Source of the DNA: Spartobacteria bacterium
GTDB taxonomy: Bacteria; Verrucomicrobiota; Verrucomicrobiia; Chthoniobacterales; UBA10450
Assembly: GCA_003134765.1 (NCBI GenBank)
Contig: PLCM01000040.1
Location: forward strand, 43,228-107,227
DNA length: 64,000 nucleotides
Direction of reading: 5' to 3'
Part shown: one piece after another, positions 24,452 to 34,900 of the stretch
How positions within the stretch are numbered: position 1 is the stretch's first letter
Layout of the letters: every line of letters begins with the position of its first letter
Made by a program: the position numbers and the translations under genes
Notes under the pieces: model-generated
The model's database searches: none
The model's input: the letters and a program-made list of their open reading frames with translations, nothing else
What the model was told of the DNA's origin: nothing

Positions 24452-25081
24452 TCACGCGAGCAGCGCGAGAAACTCCGATCGGGTCCGTGCGTCCTCCTTG
24501 AAGGAGCCGAGGAGGCACGACGTTTTCATGACGGAATTCTGCTTCTCCACTCCGCGCATCATCATGCAAAGATGCTTGGCCTCGATCACCACCGCGACCC
24601 CGCTCGGATGCAGCGTCTTCATGAGCGCATCCGCGATCTGGATGGTCAGGTTCTCCTGGATCTGGAGCCGCCGGGCGAACATGTCGACGATCCGCGCGAC
24701 TTTCGAGAGGCCAACTACCTTGCCGTTCGGAATGTAAGCCACATGTGCCTTGCCGACGAAAGGCAGGAGATGATGCTCGCACATCGAATAGAGCTCGATG
24801 TCTTTCACGAGGACGATCTCGCTCGCGTCAGAATCGAAGATGGCGTCGTTAACGACCGTTTCGAGGCTCTGCCGATAACCGTTGGTGAGAAACTCGAAAG
24901 AGCGCGCGGCCCGGCACGGTGTTTTCAACAATCCCTGGCGTTCCAGATCTTCGCCCACCGCTTCGAGGAGATTGCGAAAGGAACGCTCCATGCCGGCCAG
25001 CTTTGCCGCGCCGCATGGACGCAGACTGGCGATGCGGCGTTCCGCGGCCTCAAGCTCGGTCTCGTGATTTTGTCCCGGCAC
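24452..25081 (-). CDS. folE: GTP cyclohydrolase I
   Basis: FolE converts GTP to dihydroneopterin triphosphate, the entry to folate and to tetrahydrobiopterin. The zinc ligands are visible in [10 protein letters not shown] and HLCMMMRG. The substrate-binding segments [20 protein letters not shown] and [11 protein letters not shown] are intact. Translation probably starts at GTG 25081, four bases after the hmgA stop, giving 209 residues; an ATG at 24991 would remove 30 poorly conserved residues. Placement beside PTPS, an SDR and phenylalanine hydroxylase argues for a dedicated cofactor role here. Confidence 0.94.
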   Translation of the reverse strand: MPGQNHETELEAAERRIASLRPCGAAKLAGMERSFRNLLEAVGEDLERQGLLKTPCRAARSFEFLTNGYRQSLETVVNDAIFDSDASEIVLVKDIELYSMCEHHLLPFVGKAHVAYIPNGKVVGLSKVARIVDMFARRLQIQENLTIQIADALMKTLHPSGVAVVIEAKHLCMMMRGVEKQNSVMKTSCLLGSFKEDARTRSEFLALLA

Positions 25082-25085
25082 TTTT

Positions 25086-26270
25086 TTAATCCAACCAGCT
25101 CAGCGGATACTTCGGATCGTCGAGCGCGAGCGACTCCTCAGTCAGCTCCAGGGTATGCGCGGTGTCGAACATCACCGCCAGTTCCTCCGTGCGGAGCGCG
25201 TCCTTGCTGGCCATGATGGTGCCCGGATGCGGCCCGTGCGGAATGCCGCGCGGATGCAGCGTGATCGAGCCGCTTTCGATGCCGCGGCGCGAGCCGAAAT
25301 TGCCGCGCACGTAAAAGAGCACTTCGTCGGCTTCGACGTTGTCGTGCACCCAGGGGATTTTCACCGCCTCCGGATGCGTATCGAGCAGCCGTGGCGCGAA
25401 GGTGCAAATCACGTAACCGCGGACTTCGAAAGTTTGGTGGATCGGAGGCGGCTGATGGACTGTCCCGGTGATCGGCTCGAAATCCTGCGCGTTAAAAGTA
25501 AACGGATAGAGATAACCATCCCATCCGAGGGCATCAAACGGGTGATGCGCGTGAACGACTCGCGTCAGCCTCGGTCCGTCTTTCACCAAAACTTCGACAT
25601 CTTCCTCAGAATCGACCGTGAGAATTTCCGAAGGCCCATGGAAGTCGCGCTCGGAATAGGGTGAGCCCATCCGAATCTGACCTTCGTGATTCAGGTAGCG
25701 TTGCGGGATTCGGACGGGGCCGGCGGATTCCAGGATAAGGTAATCTTCCTCTTGCACCTTGTCGGGCACGAGCCGGTAGGTGATCCCGCGCGGGATGACG
25801 ATATAATCTTCGGCGCGATAACGCAGTTTGCCGAAAACAGTTTCCAGAGTCCCGCCTCCGTGAAAAACGAAGATGACTTCATCGGCGCCGCCGTTCTTGT
25901 AGTACTCAAATTTGTCGTAAGCCTTTTCCGGCCGCGCCCGGTAGGCCGTCATGTCCGCGTTGAACAACATCGGGATTCGGCCGGTATAGAGGTCGCCCCG
26001 CCGCGGAATATCCGCGGTCTTGATGTGGTGATGGCGGAGCGGACTGTCGGTGACTTTCTTCGGCGACCAATACTTGATCAGCTCGACGCTGCGGACCCGG
26101 GTCGGCGGACGGAGATGATAAATGATCGAGTAAGCCTCGTTAAAACCTTCTGTGGTGATGACGTGCTCGTAGGCTATGCCTTCGTTCTTATAGGAAGGCC
26201 CGCCGCCGTTGCGATGGAACCAGATATGGTGCTTCTTCGGAATTTGGCCAAGTTTCTGGTAGTAAGGCAT
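25086..26270 (-). CDS. hmgA: Homogentisate 1,2-dioxygenase
   Basis: It cleaves the homogentisate ring to maleylacetoacetate, using non-heme iron. The 394-residue length and the cupin-type fold with [40 protein letters not shown] and [12 protein letters not shown] are characteristic of the family; the last two segments carry the His/Glu metal ligands. It is close upstream of folE (four bases) and downstream of hppD, on the same strand, so the three genes can be read as one operon. A fumarylacetoacetase gene is not in the window. Confidence 0.93.
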   Translation of the reverse strand: MPYYQKLGQIPKKHHIWFHRNGGGPSYKNEGIAYEHVITTEGFNEAYSIIYHLRPPTRVRSVELIKYWSPKKVTDSPLRHHHIKTADIPRRGDLYTGRIPMLFNADMTAYRARPEKAYDKFEYYKNGGADEVIFVFHGGGTLETVFGKLRYRAEDYIVIPRGITYRLVPDKVQEEDYLILESAGPVRIPQRYLNHEGQIRMGSPYSERDFHGPSEILTVDSEEDVEVLVKDGPRLTRVVHAHHPFDALGWDGYLYPFTFNAQDFEPITGTVHQPPPIHQTFEVRGYVICTFAPRLLDTHPEAVKIPWVHDNVEADEVLFYVRGNFGSRRGIESGSITLHPRGIPHGPHPGTIMASKDALRTEELAVMFDTAHTLELTEESLALDDPKYPLSWLD

Positions 26271-26315
26271 AAGGTTTATTACCGATGACGAGACGTTTTC
26301 TGAGCGATCACAAAT

Positions 26316-26426
26316 GGACCCTCACCCCAGCCCTCTCCCTCAGGGAGAGGTGGCGTGCGTTCGCGCGACTTGACACGCTTTGACTCCAGTTCCTTCTCCC
26401 TGAGGGAGAAGGTTAGGATGAGGGTC
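26316..26426. repeat. Palindromic repeat, GACCCTCACCC family
   Basis: GGACCCTCACCCCAGCCCTC pairs imperfectly with GGTTAGGATGAGGGTC. Each side has its own inner stem, such as TCTCCCTCAGGGAGA and TTCTCCCTGAGGGAGAA. It lies between hmgA and hppD. Confidence 0.85.
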
Positions 26427-26466
26427 ACGAGAGAGTGCATCGCATCAAAAAGTTCGCGAGTTGTTC

Positions 26467-27600
26467 CTATAGGTTGCCACGGGCGTCCTGCTCCTTCTCG
26501 AGAGCTTCGAAGAGTGCCTTGAAGTTGCCTTTGCCGAAACTCTTCGCGCCTTTGCGCTGAATGATTTCAAAAAAGAGGGTGGGCCTGTCTTCAACCGGCT
26601 TGGTGAAGATCTGGAGCAGGTAACCTTCATTATCGCGATCGACCAGAATACCGAGGCGTTGGAGTGGCTCGAGGTCCTCGTCGATGTGACCGACACGCTC
26701 CGGCAACGTCTCGTAGTAAGTCGTCGGAATTTTCAGGAACTCGATGCCGCGGCTCTGTAGATCGGTCACCGTTTTGACGACGTCGTTCGTCGCCATGGCG
26801 CAATGCTGCACGCCCTCGCCGTTGTAAAACTCGAGGTATTCCTCCACTTGCGATTTCTTTTTGCCTTCGGCCGGCTCGTTGATCGGGAACTTCACGAAAC
26901 CGTTGCCGTTGCTCATGACCTTGCTCATGAGCGCGGAGTATTCCGTCGAGATGTCGTTGTCGTCGAAGGTCAGGATGTTCCGGAACCCCATTACGTCCTC
27001 GTAAAATTTCACCCACGGATTCATCTGGTTCCAGCCGACGTTCCCGACGCAATGATCAACATACAGGAGGCCGGTCTCAGGCGGATTGTAGGCGCTGTCC
27101 CATTTGCGAAAGCCGGGCATGAAGACGCCGTTGTAATCGCCGCGCTCGATGAAAAGGTGGACGGTGTCGCCGTAAGTATGGATGCCGCTCATCACGACCC
27201 GCCCGTTGTCATCCTTCGAGGTCGTCGGTTCCATGAAACTCTTGCCGCCGCGTTTCGTCGTTTCCTTCCAGGCGGAAGTCGCGTCCTCGACCTTGAGGGC
27301 GAGAAACTTCACCCCGTCCCCGTGCAACGCGACGTGATCCGCGATCGCGTTGCCAGGCCGGAGGGCCGTGGTGAGAACCAGAGTCAGCTTGTTTTGCCGG
27401 ATGGCGTAACTAACGCGATCCTTCAGGCCGGTTTCCGGGCCGGCATAGGCGAGCGACTGAAAGCCAAACGCTGTCTTGTAATAGTGCGCGGCCTGCTTGG
27501 CGTTGCCGACCCAGAATTCGACGTAGTCGGTTCCTTGCAACGGCAGAAAATCGGTTTCGGCAGACGAACTTGATTTCGGAGCGGCGACGGTCGTTTCCAT
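26467..27600 (-). CDS. hppD: 4-hydroxyphenylpyruvate dioxygenase
   Basis: HPPD converts 4-hydroxyphenylpyruvate to homogentisate. The two vicinal-oxygen-chelate domains are evident, and the three iron ligands lie in LLYVDHCVGNV (His), GVQHCAMATND (His) and PTLFFEIIQRKG (Glu). The ATG at 27600 gives 377 residues, a typical length; a TTG eight codons upstream is possible. It heads the hppD-hmgA-folE-PTPS-SDR run on the minus strand. Confidence 0.95.
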   Translation of the reverse strand: METTVAAPKSSSSAETDFLPLQGTDYVEFWVGNAKQAAHYYKTAFGFQSLAYAGPETGLKDRVSYAIRQNKLTLVLTTALRPGNAIADHVALHGDGVKFLALKVEDATSAWKETTKRGGKSFMEPTTSKDDNGRVVMSGIHTYGDTVHLFIERGDYNGVFMPGFRKWDSAYNPPETGLLYVDHCVGNVGWNQMNPWVKFYEDVMGFRNILTFDDNDISTEYSALMSKVMSNGNGFVKFPINEPAEGKKKSQVEEYLEFYNGEGVQHCAMATNDVVKTVTDLQSRGIEFLKIPTTYYETLPERVGHIDEDLEPLQRLGILVDRDNEGYLLQIFTKPVEDRPTLFFEIIQRKGAKSFGKGNFKALFEALEKEQDARGNL

Positions 27601-27741
27601 AAGCGTGAGCGATTTGGCAGACAAGGCAACGTTAACCGAAAGCGATCAGCTTTCAAACTTCGAAGACGGCTCGTTGCGTCTTGTCAACGCGCCCGCTTTT
27701 CGTTACACCCGCGAACCAGACCGCTGACGCGGCTGTAAACT

Positions 27742-28080
27742 ATGAACGACACGCTCACTCCAAAACGTCCGACGGTCATCACCGTCATCTGCATCCTCGG
27801 CTTCATCGGAGCCGCTCTCAGTATTCCGGTGATCTTCTCGAATGTCGCTCAGGCCATCGGATCGTGGTATCCGCCTTATCTGGGCGCCAGCGCCGTGGCC
27901 GGCCTCATCTGCATGCTCGGCCTCTGGAAGATGAAGAAATGGTCCGTGTTTGCCTATACGGCATTGGTCATCGCCAACCAGGTTATTCTCTTCACCATGG
28001 GTCTGTGGACTCCGTTCGCGCTCCTCATCCCCGCGGTCGTCATCGTGATTGGGTTCACCCATTTGTCGAAGATGACTTGA
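27742..28080 (+). CDS. Small integral membrane protein, unknown function
   Basis: The 112-residue protein has about four hydrophobic helices (residues about 12-33, 43-61, 68-87 and 88-107) and a short charged N-terminus (MNDTLTPKRP). It has no recognised motif. It sits alone on the plus strand, between hppD (divergent) and the decarboxylase gene (convergent, eight bases between stops). The regular coding pattern and membrane topology support a real gene. Confidence 0.75.
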   Translation: MNDTLTPKRPTVITVICILGFIGAALSIPVIFSNVAQAIGSWYPPYLGASAVAGLICMLGLWKMKKWSVFAYTALVIANQVILFTMGLWTPFALLIPAVVIVIGFTHLSKMT

Positions 28081-28088
28081 TTCTTGGT

Positions 28089-29537
28089 TTAAGCTGCCGC
28101 CCGAATAATCTCCCAGACGCGACGAACATGTTCTTCCGTCGTGAGAAGATTGCCGAGACCCAGGCGCATCACGATGCGGCCGCGTAATTTTGTCTGGGTG
28201 AGATAGGCGTTGCCAGAGGAGTTGATGGTGGCAACGGTGGCGCTGTTTTTCTGGTCCGCCAGTTTGTCGTCGGCGTTCTTAAGACGAAAACAGACGACGC
28301 CCATCATGACTGGGGCAGAAAGTTCGAAGCGCGGGTCTTCCCTGATCCAGCTGGCAAAGAGCTGAGCCAGTCGCACGTGTTCGCGAATGCGCGCGGCGAT
28401 TCCTTCACGACCGAACGTCCGCCACACGACCCACGCCTTGAGAGCACGGAAGCGACGACCGAGCTGGACTCCATAATCCATGTAGTTGATCTCGGCTCCG
28501 GCAGGGTCGCGCAGGTGCAGGTATTCCGGTGTGAGAGTGAAGAGGCGACGCAACCGTTCGATGTCGCGCACATAAAGCGCGCTGAAATCGAATGGCACAA
28601 AAAGCATTTTGTGCGGATTGATCACGAACGAATCGGCTTCGGCCCAGCCATCAGTCACCGATTTATGTTCGGGCAAAAGCGCGAGGCCGCCGCCGTAGGC
28701 TGCATCGATGTGGAGCCACATCTGGTGTTGCGCGCAGATCTCGGCGATTTCGCCCACCGGATCGACGCTGGCCGTGGAAGTGGTTCCGACGGTAGCGACG
28801 ACTGCCAGTGGTTTGAATCCGTGCCGAAGGTCAGACGCGACCGCTTCACGCAAGCTAGCCACGTTCATCCGAAACTGGGAATCGCTCGCCAGTCTGCGGA
28901 CGTTGTGCTCGCCGAGGCCGAGCGCGATCGCCCCTTTCTCGACTGAACTGTGGGCCTGATCAGAAATGTAAATGCGAAAGATCGGCAGCTCGGAACGGCC
29001 CGAGAGCCCAAGGGTGCGGACCGAAGTGCTGGCTTCTTCTCGCGCGACCGCGAGAGCGTGCATGGTCGAGATGGAAGCGGTGTCGTAGACCACGCCGGAA
29101 AACTCATCCGGCAACCCGAGCCATTCCCGAAGCCAGTTGAGCACGAGCGTCTCCAACTCGGTCGCGGCCGGTGAAGTGCGCCACGTCATGGCGTTGACGT
29201 TCAACGCGGCGGTGATCATTTCGGCGAGAATGCCGGGACTGGTGGTGGTGCACCCGAAATAGCTCATGAATTGGGGATGAGCCCAGTGCGCCACTCCGGG
29301 AACAATAATTCGCTCAATGTCAGCGAAAATCTGGTCGAGCGGAGTGCCGGCTTCCGGAGGAGCGGTATCCAACTGGGCGAGAACCGCGCCCGGTTTGATG
29401 TTGGGCGCAATCGGGCGCTCGGCAATATGCTCCCGATAATCCGCGATCCAATCAGCGAGCTGATGGAGGTGCTTGCGGAAAACATCCGGCGGAATGTCTC
29501 CCAGTTCGGCGACTGAGTCGGAGGTCTTGGTTTTCAT
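28089..29537 (-). CDS. Group II pyridoxal-phosphate decarboxylase (aromatic L-amino acid type)
   Basis: The predicted reaction is decarboxylation of Trp, Tyr, Phe or DOPA to the amine. The 482-residue protein carries HIDAAYGG (Asp278), the PLP lysine in FVINPHKML (Lys310), TVGTTSTASVDPV (substrate loop), and SAATELETLVLNWL-type family sequence near 122-136 (here SPAATELE). The C-terminal small domain ends with the usual EEHVRRVWEIIR. It lies beside the aromatic amino acid island, fitting an aromatic substrate, but glutamate or other substrates cannot be excluded. Its ATG overlaps the stop of a 35-codon reading frame (ATGA). Confidence 0.86.
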   Translation of the reverse strand: MKTKTSDSVAELGDIPPDVFRKHLHQLADWIADYREHIAERPIAPNIKPGAVLAQLDTAPPEAGTPLDQIFADIERIIVPGVAHWAHPQFMSYFGCTTTSPGILAEMITAALNVNAMTWRTSPAATELETLVLNWLREWLGLPDEFSGVVYDTASISTMHALAVAREEASTSVRTLGLSGRSELPIFRIYISDQAHSSVEKGAIALGLGEHNVRRLASDSQFRMNVASLREAVASDLRHGFKPLAVVATVGTTSTASVDPVGEIAEICAQHQMWLHIDAAYGGGLALLPEHKSVTDGWAEADSFVINPHKMLFVPFDFSALYVRDIERLRRLFTLTPEYLHLRDPAGAEINYMDYGVQLGRRFRALKAWVVWRTFGREGIAARIREHVRLAQLFASWIREDPRFELSAPVMMGVVCFRLKNADDKLADQKNSATVATINSSGNAYLTQTKLRGRIVMRLGLGNLLTTEEHVRRVWEIIRAAA

Positions 29538-29641
29538 TCATTAGGTTGACGAGTCGCTGCTTCTGTGGCAACTCGCCCGCCGCTGATCCAATCGCGTTCC
29601 GTCCTCTTCGACAAGATTTTGTAGACCGGGCAGCGTTTCAT
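29534..29641 (-). CDS. Possible 35-residue leader ORF overlapping the decarboxylase start
   Basis: ATG 29641 opens a 35-codon frame (MKRCPVYKILSKRTERDWI...) whose TGA overlaps the decarboxylase ATG as ATGA. The overlap would allow translational coupling. No homologue is recognised, and so short a frame can arise by chance. Confidence 0.3.
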   Translation of the reverse strand: MKRCPVYKILSKRTERDWISGGRVATEAATRQPNE

Positions 29642-29645
29642 GAGT

Positions 29646-29707
29646 TGTAGGGCGTCCGCCGCGGCGGACGCCGCGCTTCCAATGGCGTTTCACCGAAACG
29701 CCCTACA
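29646..29707. repeat. Palindromic repeat, TGTAGGGCGTCC family
   Basis: The outer arms TGTAGGGCGT and ACGCCCTACA enclose GGCGTCCGCC/GGCGGACGCC and a second stem, GGCGTTTC/GAAACGCC. It abuts the 3' end of the TamA-like gene. Confidence 0.85.
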
Positions 29708-29708
29708 A

Positions 29709-31949
29709 TCAAAAAGCGAAGCCAAAGCTGAACTGGAATGCGCCGACGGCTTCATCGGTACGGCGATCGGGATTGTAACCATAGTCGATCCGGATCGGGC
29801 CGATCGGCAGTTTGTAACGCAGTCCCACGCCGACGGCGTAACGCATATCGTCAAAACCCGCTGTGACGTGGTCGAACGGATCGGTTGAATTCGGCAGGAG
29901 ATTGCCGGCGTCAAAGAAAACGGCGCCCAGCAGTTCGCCGTAAATCGGGAAGGTGTACTCGACATTGAAGACCGAGAAAAATTCGCCACCGATGGAATGA
30001 CCATTATCGTGCGGACCGAGATCGCGTTCGGCAAAGCTGCGCACGGTTGTGCTGCCCCCATTGAAGAAGCGTTCGTCGATCGGAATTTCCGCCGGTGACG
30101 TTCCATTGCTCTCCAGACTGTGAATGACGCCCGCGCGCGCACCGAGGGCCAGAAGCGTGCGGTGATCGGGGTGTCCGGGCGCCGGCGCCTGTCCGATCGG
30201 GATAAAATACGTGAGGCGCGCCGTGCTTCGGATGAAATCAACGTTGCTGCCGAGCGCGCTCGTGGCGACATCAAACGTGTTATCGAAAACCAGGCCGCGG
30301 CTCGGATTCACCTTGCTGTCGCGGAGATCGAGCGTCTGGGTGAGACCGATCGAGCTGACAAAATACGAGGTGTCGCCGAGCAGGGCCCGGTTGATAGCAG
30401 CGCTGGTGATGTCGACATGTCGCGCCGAGAAAACCAAACCGACTTCATATTCCTTTGTTATTTTCCGGGTGAAGTCGAGGCGGAGGCCAGTCTCGAATTT
30501 TGTGTAGCTGTCAAAATCGAAGGTCAGAGCTGACAATTTCGCTTTGAAACCAAAGTCGCTTTCGAAAAGGTACGGATCCTCCCAGAGAATTTCCGCTTTG
30601 TAGCCGCGCTCCGACCATTCCACCAGGGTCGAGATGGGCCGGCCGTACCCAAACATATCGCGGTCGCGATAACTCGCACCGACAATTGCCCCTGTGTAGG
30701 AGCCATAACCGAGTGCCAGCCCCAACTCCTTGCTTTTGGCTTCCTCCGCAGAAATGTCGAGGCGCAACGCATTGCCGCCAATCGGCGTCGGTTTGATTTG
30801 GAGGACAGTGAACAGCCCGGACTTCATGAGCTCGCGGAATTTCTCGTCCACCAGCTCCGGGCTATAGGTCTTGCCGCTGAACTTACTGAACCGTCTCTCC
30901 ACATAACTGGGCCGGAGTCGGTCGAGGCCCTTCACCGTCACGCCATCGAAGTGGTAGAGCGGACCGGGTGTCACCGAAACGAAGACCGGCACTCTTCCGT
31001 TCGTGGCCGCTTCAGGGTTCCCGGTGGCATCGACTTTCACTTCGTAATATCCGCGGGCGCGATAGAAACTCTGAAGCCGCCGCGGAATATCCGAGACGCG
31101 GCCGTCGGTATAAGGCTGCTCGACGAGATCGAGCAACTGGCCGTGCAACGTTTCCGAACCGTAAATTGTCTGGCCTGAAAACCCGATGGTCCCGAAGGAA
31201 TATTGACGACCTTCTGTGATCGGAATCGTCGCATCCACCTGCATCCCGTCGTCCGCGTAATGATAGATCGGTTTATCGACGGTCGCGTCGAGATAGCCGT
31301 TTGTAACGTAAAGGCGATGGACCAGGTCCGCGCCCTCTTCAACGTCGGCCGCGACGAAAGGAAGCTTGCTTTGCAGCTTCGAATAACGTTCCCGCGTCGG
31401 TCCCATCGCGAAATCGAACAGCACCTGCGAGGGCTGATGCTGGTTGCCGACGAAGTTCACCAGGCCAAGCGTCACCAAGGGGCCTTCGTTGATCTCAAGC
31501 ACGAGGCGGTCGCCCGACGCGATGGTGTAGCGCACGCTCACTTTCGCGTAGCCATGCTTGCGGTAGAAAAGCTCAAGAAAGAAGGCTGCATCGTCACCCC
31601 GCGCGGGCGTGAGCCCGTATTGGTCGATCGTCGTGATCTGTTCCTTTAACTCCGAACGAAGATCCTTCTCCTTGAACGCGTTCTGCCCCCGGAATTCGAT
31701 CACGCTCGTGCCTTGCGCTCTCTTTTCTTGTTCCTTCTCGACCGCGCGGTCGGCCTTGTCTTTTTCCTCCGGCTTCGGGACTTTCACCGCCGTTTCCGCC
31801 AGAGCGGCCGCGCCGACGAACGAGAGCGCGATCGCCAGGCCCAGCGATACGAGCTGTAGTCGCGTCGCTCTGTCTGCGCGTTTCACGACAGGCGGCGACT
31901 GAGCGCCGCCGCTACAGCGCTTGTTATTAGACTGAAACGCACGGCTCAT
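29709..31949 (-). CDS. BamA/TamA-like Omp85 outer-membrane protein
   Basis: The 746-residue protein has a signal-like hydrophobic stretch at about residues 35-52 (VSLGLAIALSFVGAAALA). POTRA-type domains follow over about 75-395 (TSVIEFRGQNAFKEKDL, GLVNFVGNQHQPSQ, YSFGTIGFSGQTIYGS, YHFDGVTVKGLDRLRPSYV). The C-terminal 16-strand-type barrel contains the YEDPYLF-like WEDPYLFESD and FFNGGSTTVRSFAERDLGP, which matches the Omp85 (V/I)RG-(F/Y) region. The protein ends in Phe. The ATG at 31949 follows the tamB-like stop by one base. Residues about 11-32 are encoded by a palindromic repeat placed ahead of the signal sequence. Confidence 0.87.
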   Translation of the reverse strand: MSRAFQSNNKRCSGGAQSPPVVKRADRATRLQLVSLGLAIALSFVGAAALAETAVKVPKPEEKDKADRAVEKEQEKRAQGTSVIEFRGQNAFKEKDLRSELKEQITTIDQYGLTPARGDDAAFFLELFYRKHGYAKVSVRYTIASGDRLVLEINEGPLVTLGLVNFVGNQHQPSQVLFDFAMGPTRERYSKLQSKLPFVAADVEEGADLVHRLYVTNGYLDATVDKPIYHYADDGMQVDATIPITEGRQYSFGTIGFSGQTIYGSETLHGQLLDLVEQPYTDGRVSDIPRRLQSFYRARGYYEVKVDATGNPEAATNGRVPVFVSVTPGPLYHFDGVTVKGLDRLRPSYVERRFSKFSGKTYSPELVDEKFRELMKSGLFTVLQIKPTPIGGNALRLDISAEEAKSKELGLALGYGSYTGAIVGASYRDRDMFGYGRPISTLVEWSERGYKAEILWEDPYLFESDFGFKAKLSALTFDFDSYTKFETGLRLDFTRKITKEYEVGLVFSARHVDITSAAINRALLGDTSYFVSSIGLTQTLDLRDSKVNPSRGLVFDNTFDVATSALGSNVDFIRSTARLTYFIPIGQAPAPGHPDHRTLLALGARAGVIHSLESNGTSPAEIPIDERFFNGGSTTVRSFAERDLGPHDNGHSIGGEFFSVFNVEYTFPIYGELLGAVFFDAGNLLPNSTDPFDHVTAGFDDMRYAVGVGLRYKLPIGPIRIDYGYNPDRRTDEAVGAFQFSFGFAF
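31853..31918. repeat. 66-bp palindrome inside the TamA-like gene (CTGTAG family)
   Basis: GCTGTAGTCGCGTCGCTCTG pairs with CAGTCGCCGCCGCTACAGC-like sequence on the other side. The length is 22 codons, and it is read in frame between the start codon and the signal peptide. Confidence 0.75.
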
Positions 31950-31950
31950 C

Positions 31951-34900
31951 TTACTTGAATCGGATCAGGTACTTTACCATGCCGCGAAAATCTCCCCCGA
32001 CCTGGAGATCGCCAATCAACATGAATTGTTCGTTTAGTTTCAGCCGGGCGGTCGCCGTTTGCTGGCCGGTGCGCGGATCGACATTGCCCACATCCACCTG
32101 CAGCTTGTCGAACACCGAATTGCTTTTGGTCGCCTCGCCTTTCTTGAAGACCTTCCGGTAAAGCTGCTGGACCAGGAGCATGGCGGCACGGCCGGCGAGC
32201 ACGTTATTGTTGCCCATCAATTCCTCGCGCGTGGTTCCGGTCGCGAGGAGCGAAATGATTTCCTCCTGCGGCAGCGGCGGTTCGCTGGTGAAGAGAGCCT
32301 CCGGCGCCAGCGATGTTCCGTAAACATAGACATGCACGGTGTAGTCGCGGACCAGCGACGTACCCTGGATATCGATCTTCGGATTGAAGGAATCGCTCGG
32401 GTCGAAATAGAGCAGCCCGGACGCAATCTCGAGCCGGCTGAACGGCAAAGTTGCATCCACATTTTGCAACCTGACCACCCCTTGCAGCGCCGGATGCAAT
32501 CCCGTGCCGGTAACGTGCAGGTCTACAATGGCGCCGCCGTTCGCCAGGTTTCCGCGAATCAGGAATGGGTCCTTTGTTTTCACCGCAATATCGAATTTCC
32601 AATCACGGATCGGCGGTTGCGGGACGGAAAAATCAGGACGGTCCGCCGGGGGTTGCGGCGCGGGGCGGCCCGGCAATCCAATCGGGATCAGATCGACATT
32701 CTTGAGCAATGAGCTGTTCGTCAGGGCGACGTTGCCGCTGACCGTCGCGCTCTTCAACGGACCGACGACTTTCAGATCTGCGTCCGCTCGCGCCGTGAGC
32801 GTATCGTTTCGCGCCACCAGAATGCTTTGCGCCTTCAGCTGAAAATCGAGAGTCGGCTCCGTCAGCTTGGGAAAGGTCACCTGGCCGGAGACGCTGAACG
32901 GCCCGCCGGCGAGATCGCCGTTGAAGGTCTCGAACCGCAGGACATCGCCGACGAAGGCCATCCGCGAATGGAAACCGCTGAGCGACGGCAGCGTCGTATT
33001 CGTAAAGCGGGCCATGTTGATCGTGATGTCGCCCGAACCGCTCAAGGCCGGCTTTGCGATCGTGCCGTTGATGTTGACGTCCAATGCGAGATCTCCATCG
33101 AGCTGGGTGATGCCCGGCAGAAATTGCCGCAGGAAATTCACGGAGCTGCGCGGCATTTGTACCTTCGCGGTCAGCGGCGTTTCCTCATCGAACCGCTTTT
33201 CCTCGATGACCTTCGGAATGTCGAAGGGAATATTGCCCGTGATCAGCACGGGTTGGATCTTGGTCTGCTGCAACCGGCCATTCCACGACAGTCGATTGTT
33301 TTGCAGGTCGGCGCCAAGATCGAACGTTGCCGGCTCGAGCTGGGGATAATTGGCACTGTGCAGATCGCGCATCTGGACGTCGAGCCGGCCGGTGACCTGG
33401 GCCAGGGTTCCCTGGGCGTCGAGCTTCACGTTGATCAGCCCGGTCCCCACGGGTGGCGCTCCCACATCCGCAAAAAGTTTTTTCAAATCCAGGTTCTCGG
33501 ATTGAAACGTCACCAGCATTTTTCCGTCCGAGGGGAAAAGCGGCTTCACCGTTCCGAGGTTGTTCCACATGAACGGCAGCGAAACATAGCCCGACGCATA
33601 TTTCGCCTGCCCCTGGTCGATCTGGATTTTGCTGATCTCGAGCGTCGAATCCTTCGCCGTCAGAATGGCCTGGAAGTCCATCTTGTCACTGCCGAGAAAA
33701 ATCGTCGGGACGTTCAGGCCTTCGGGCGAATAGTCGGCGTCGATGTTCGCCGAGAGCGCCCGGAGGTTTGCGTAGCGACCTTTTTCCAGCCTCAATTTCA
33801 ATGTCCCGGAATTCTTGAAATTCCCCGCGTCGCCATTCCCTTCCCAATCGATCACCAGCGATCCGCCGATCTCATTATTGTTTCCCATCGCCACCAGGAC
33901 CGGCTTCAGGCGCGCCAGGTCCGCCACGTTGACCGACAATTTCCCGTTGTAATGCCACGGCTTGTCGAGCGACCAGACGCCGTGGCCCGCGATGAAATCG
34001 CGCTCGTTCAGCTCCACCGTGAAGTCGTTCAAATAAACGATATTCCGGGAAATGATGACCTGCGCGCTGACCTCCGGAATCGTCAGGCCGCGGAATTTCA
34101 AGTTCGAGCTGTAAACCGAGAGCTGGCCGTCGGCCTTGCCATTCGTCGTCGTCACTTCGCCGGAAATCTGGAGAGGCCCGGTGATCCGGTTGGGGGAATT
34201 TTCCGGCCAGTAATCCGCCAGCTCAATCGCGCCCAGGGACACCGAGAAAGTCGCGGGCTGCGTTCGCAGTTGGGACAAGTCATCCGGCAAAACATAACTG
34301 CCGGAGGCCGTGAAATTATTGCCCTTCCGCAGGGAGACGACGCGCTCGACTTTCACATTCGGCCCGTCACTCGTCAGATCGGCGACGACCGAATCAAAGA
34401 GGTTCTCCCCCGAATTCACGTCCGTCATCTCGACGTGGATTTTGGACTGCAGGTCGGCGTAATACATTTTCCGCTCGTTGGGCGGCGGCATCTGCCTGGA
34501 TGCTTTCACTGTCCCGGAAACGTGGGCGGCACCGGCATTGCCGTAGGTGATGGGACCTCCCGAAAACGACAGATCGGCGCGCAGCACCGCATCGGTGATC
34601 TCGGCGGTGCCGGTCACCGTGGCGGCGCCGCTTAACGGCTGGGGAAAGCGGGCCGTGAGCGTTTGCAGCTCGGGAAGCGCGGCGTTGATCTCAAACCGCG
34701 CCCCGGCGCGCCCAAATTCACGGATGTGGGCCGGTAACTCCGACGTTCCCTTGAAACCGATTTTGTTCGAGCCGTTCGTCGCTTCGCCCGCGTCTACCGT
34801 GGCGACGCCGTCACGCGCCGTCGCGCTTAGAGTGAGGCGATCGAAGAAAAGACTTTCCTGCTGTAGATTATTGATCTGCGCCTGGAGCGAGCCCGTCCAG

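Noticed and set aside
32827..34635. Plus-strand open frame of 602 codons
   Set aside because: Antisense to tamB. The composition is Arg/Gly/Val-rich with no domain, and tamB has the real family signatures.
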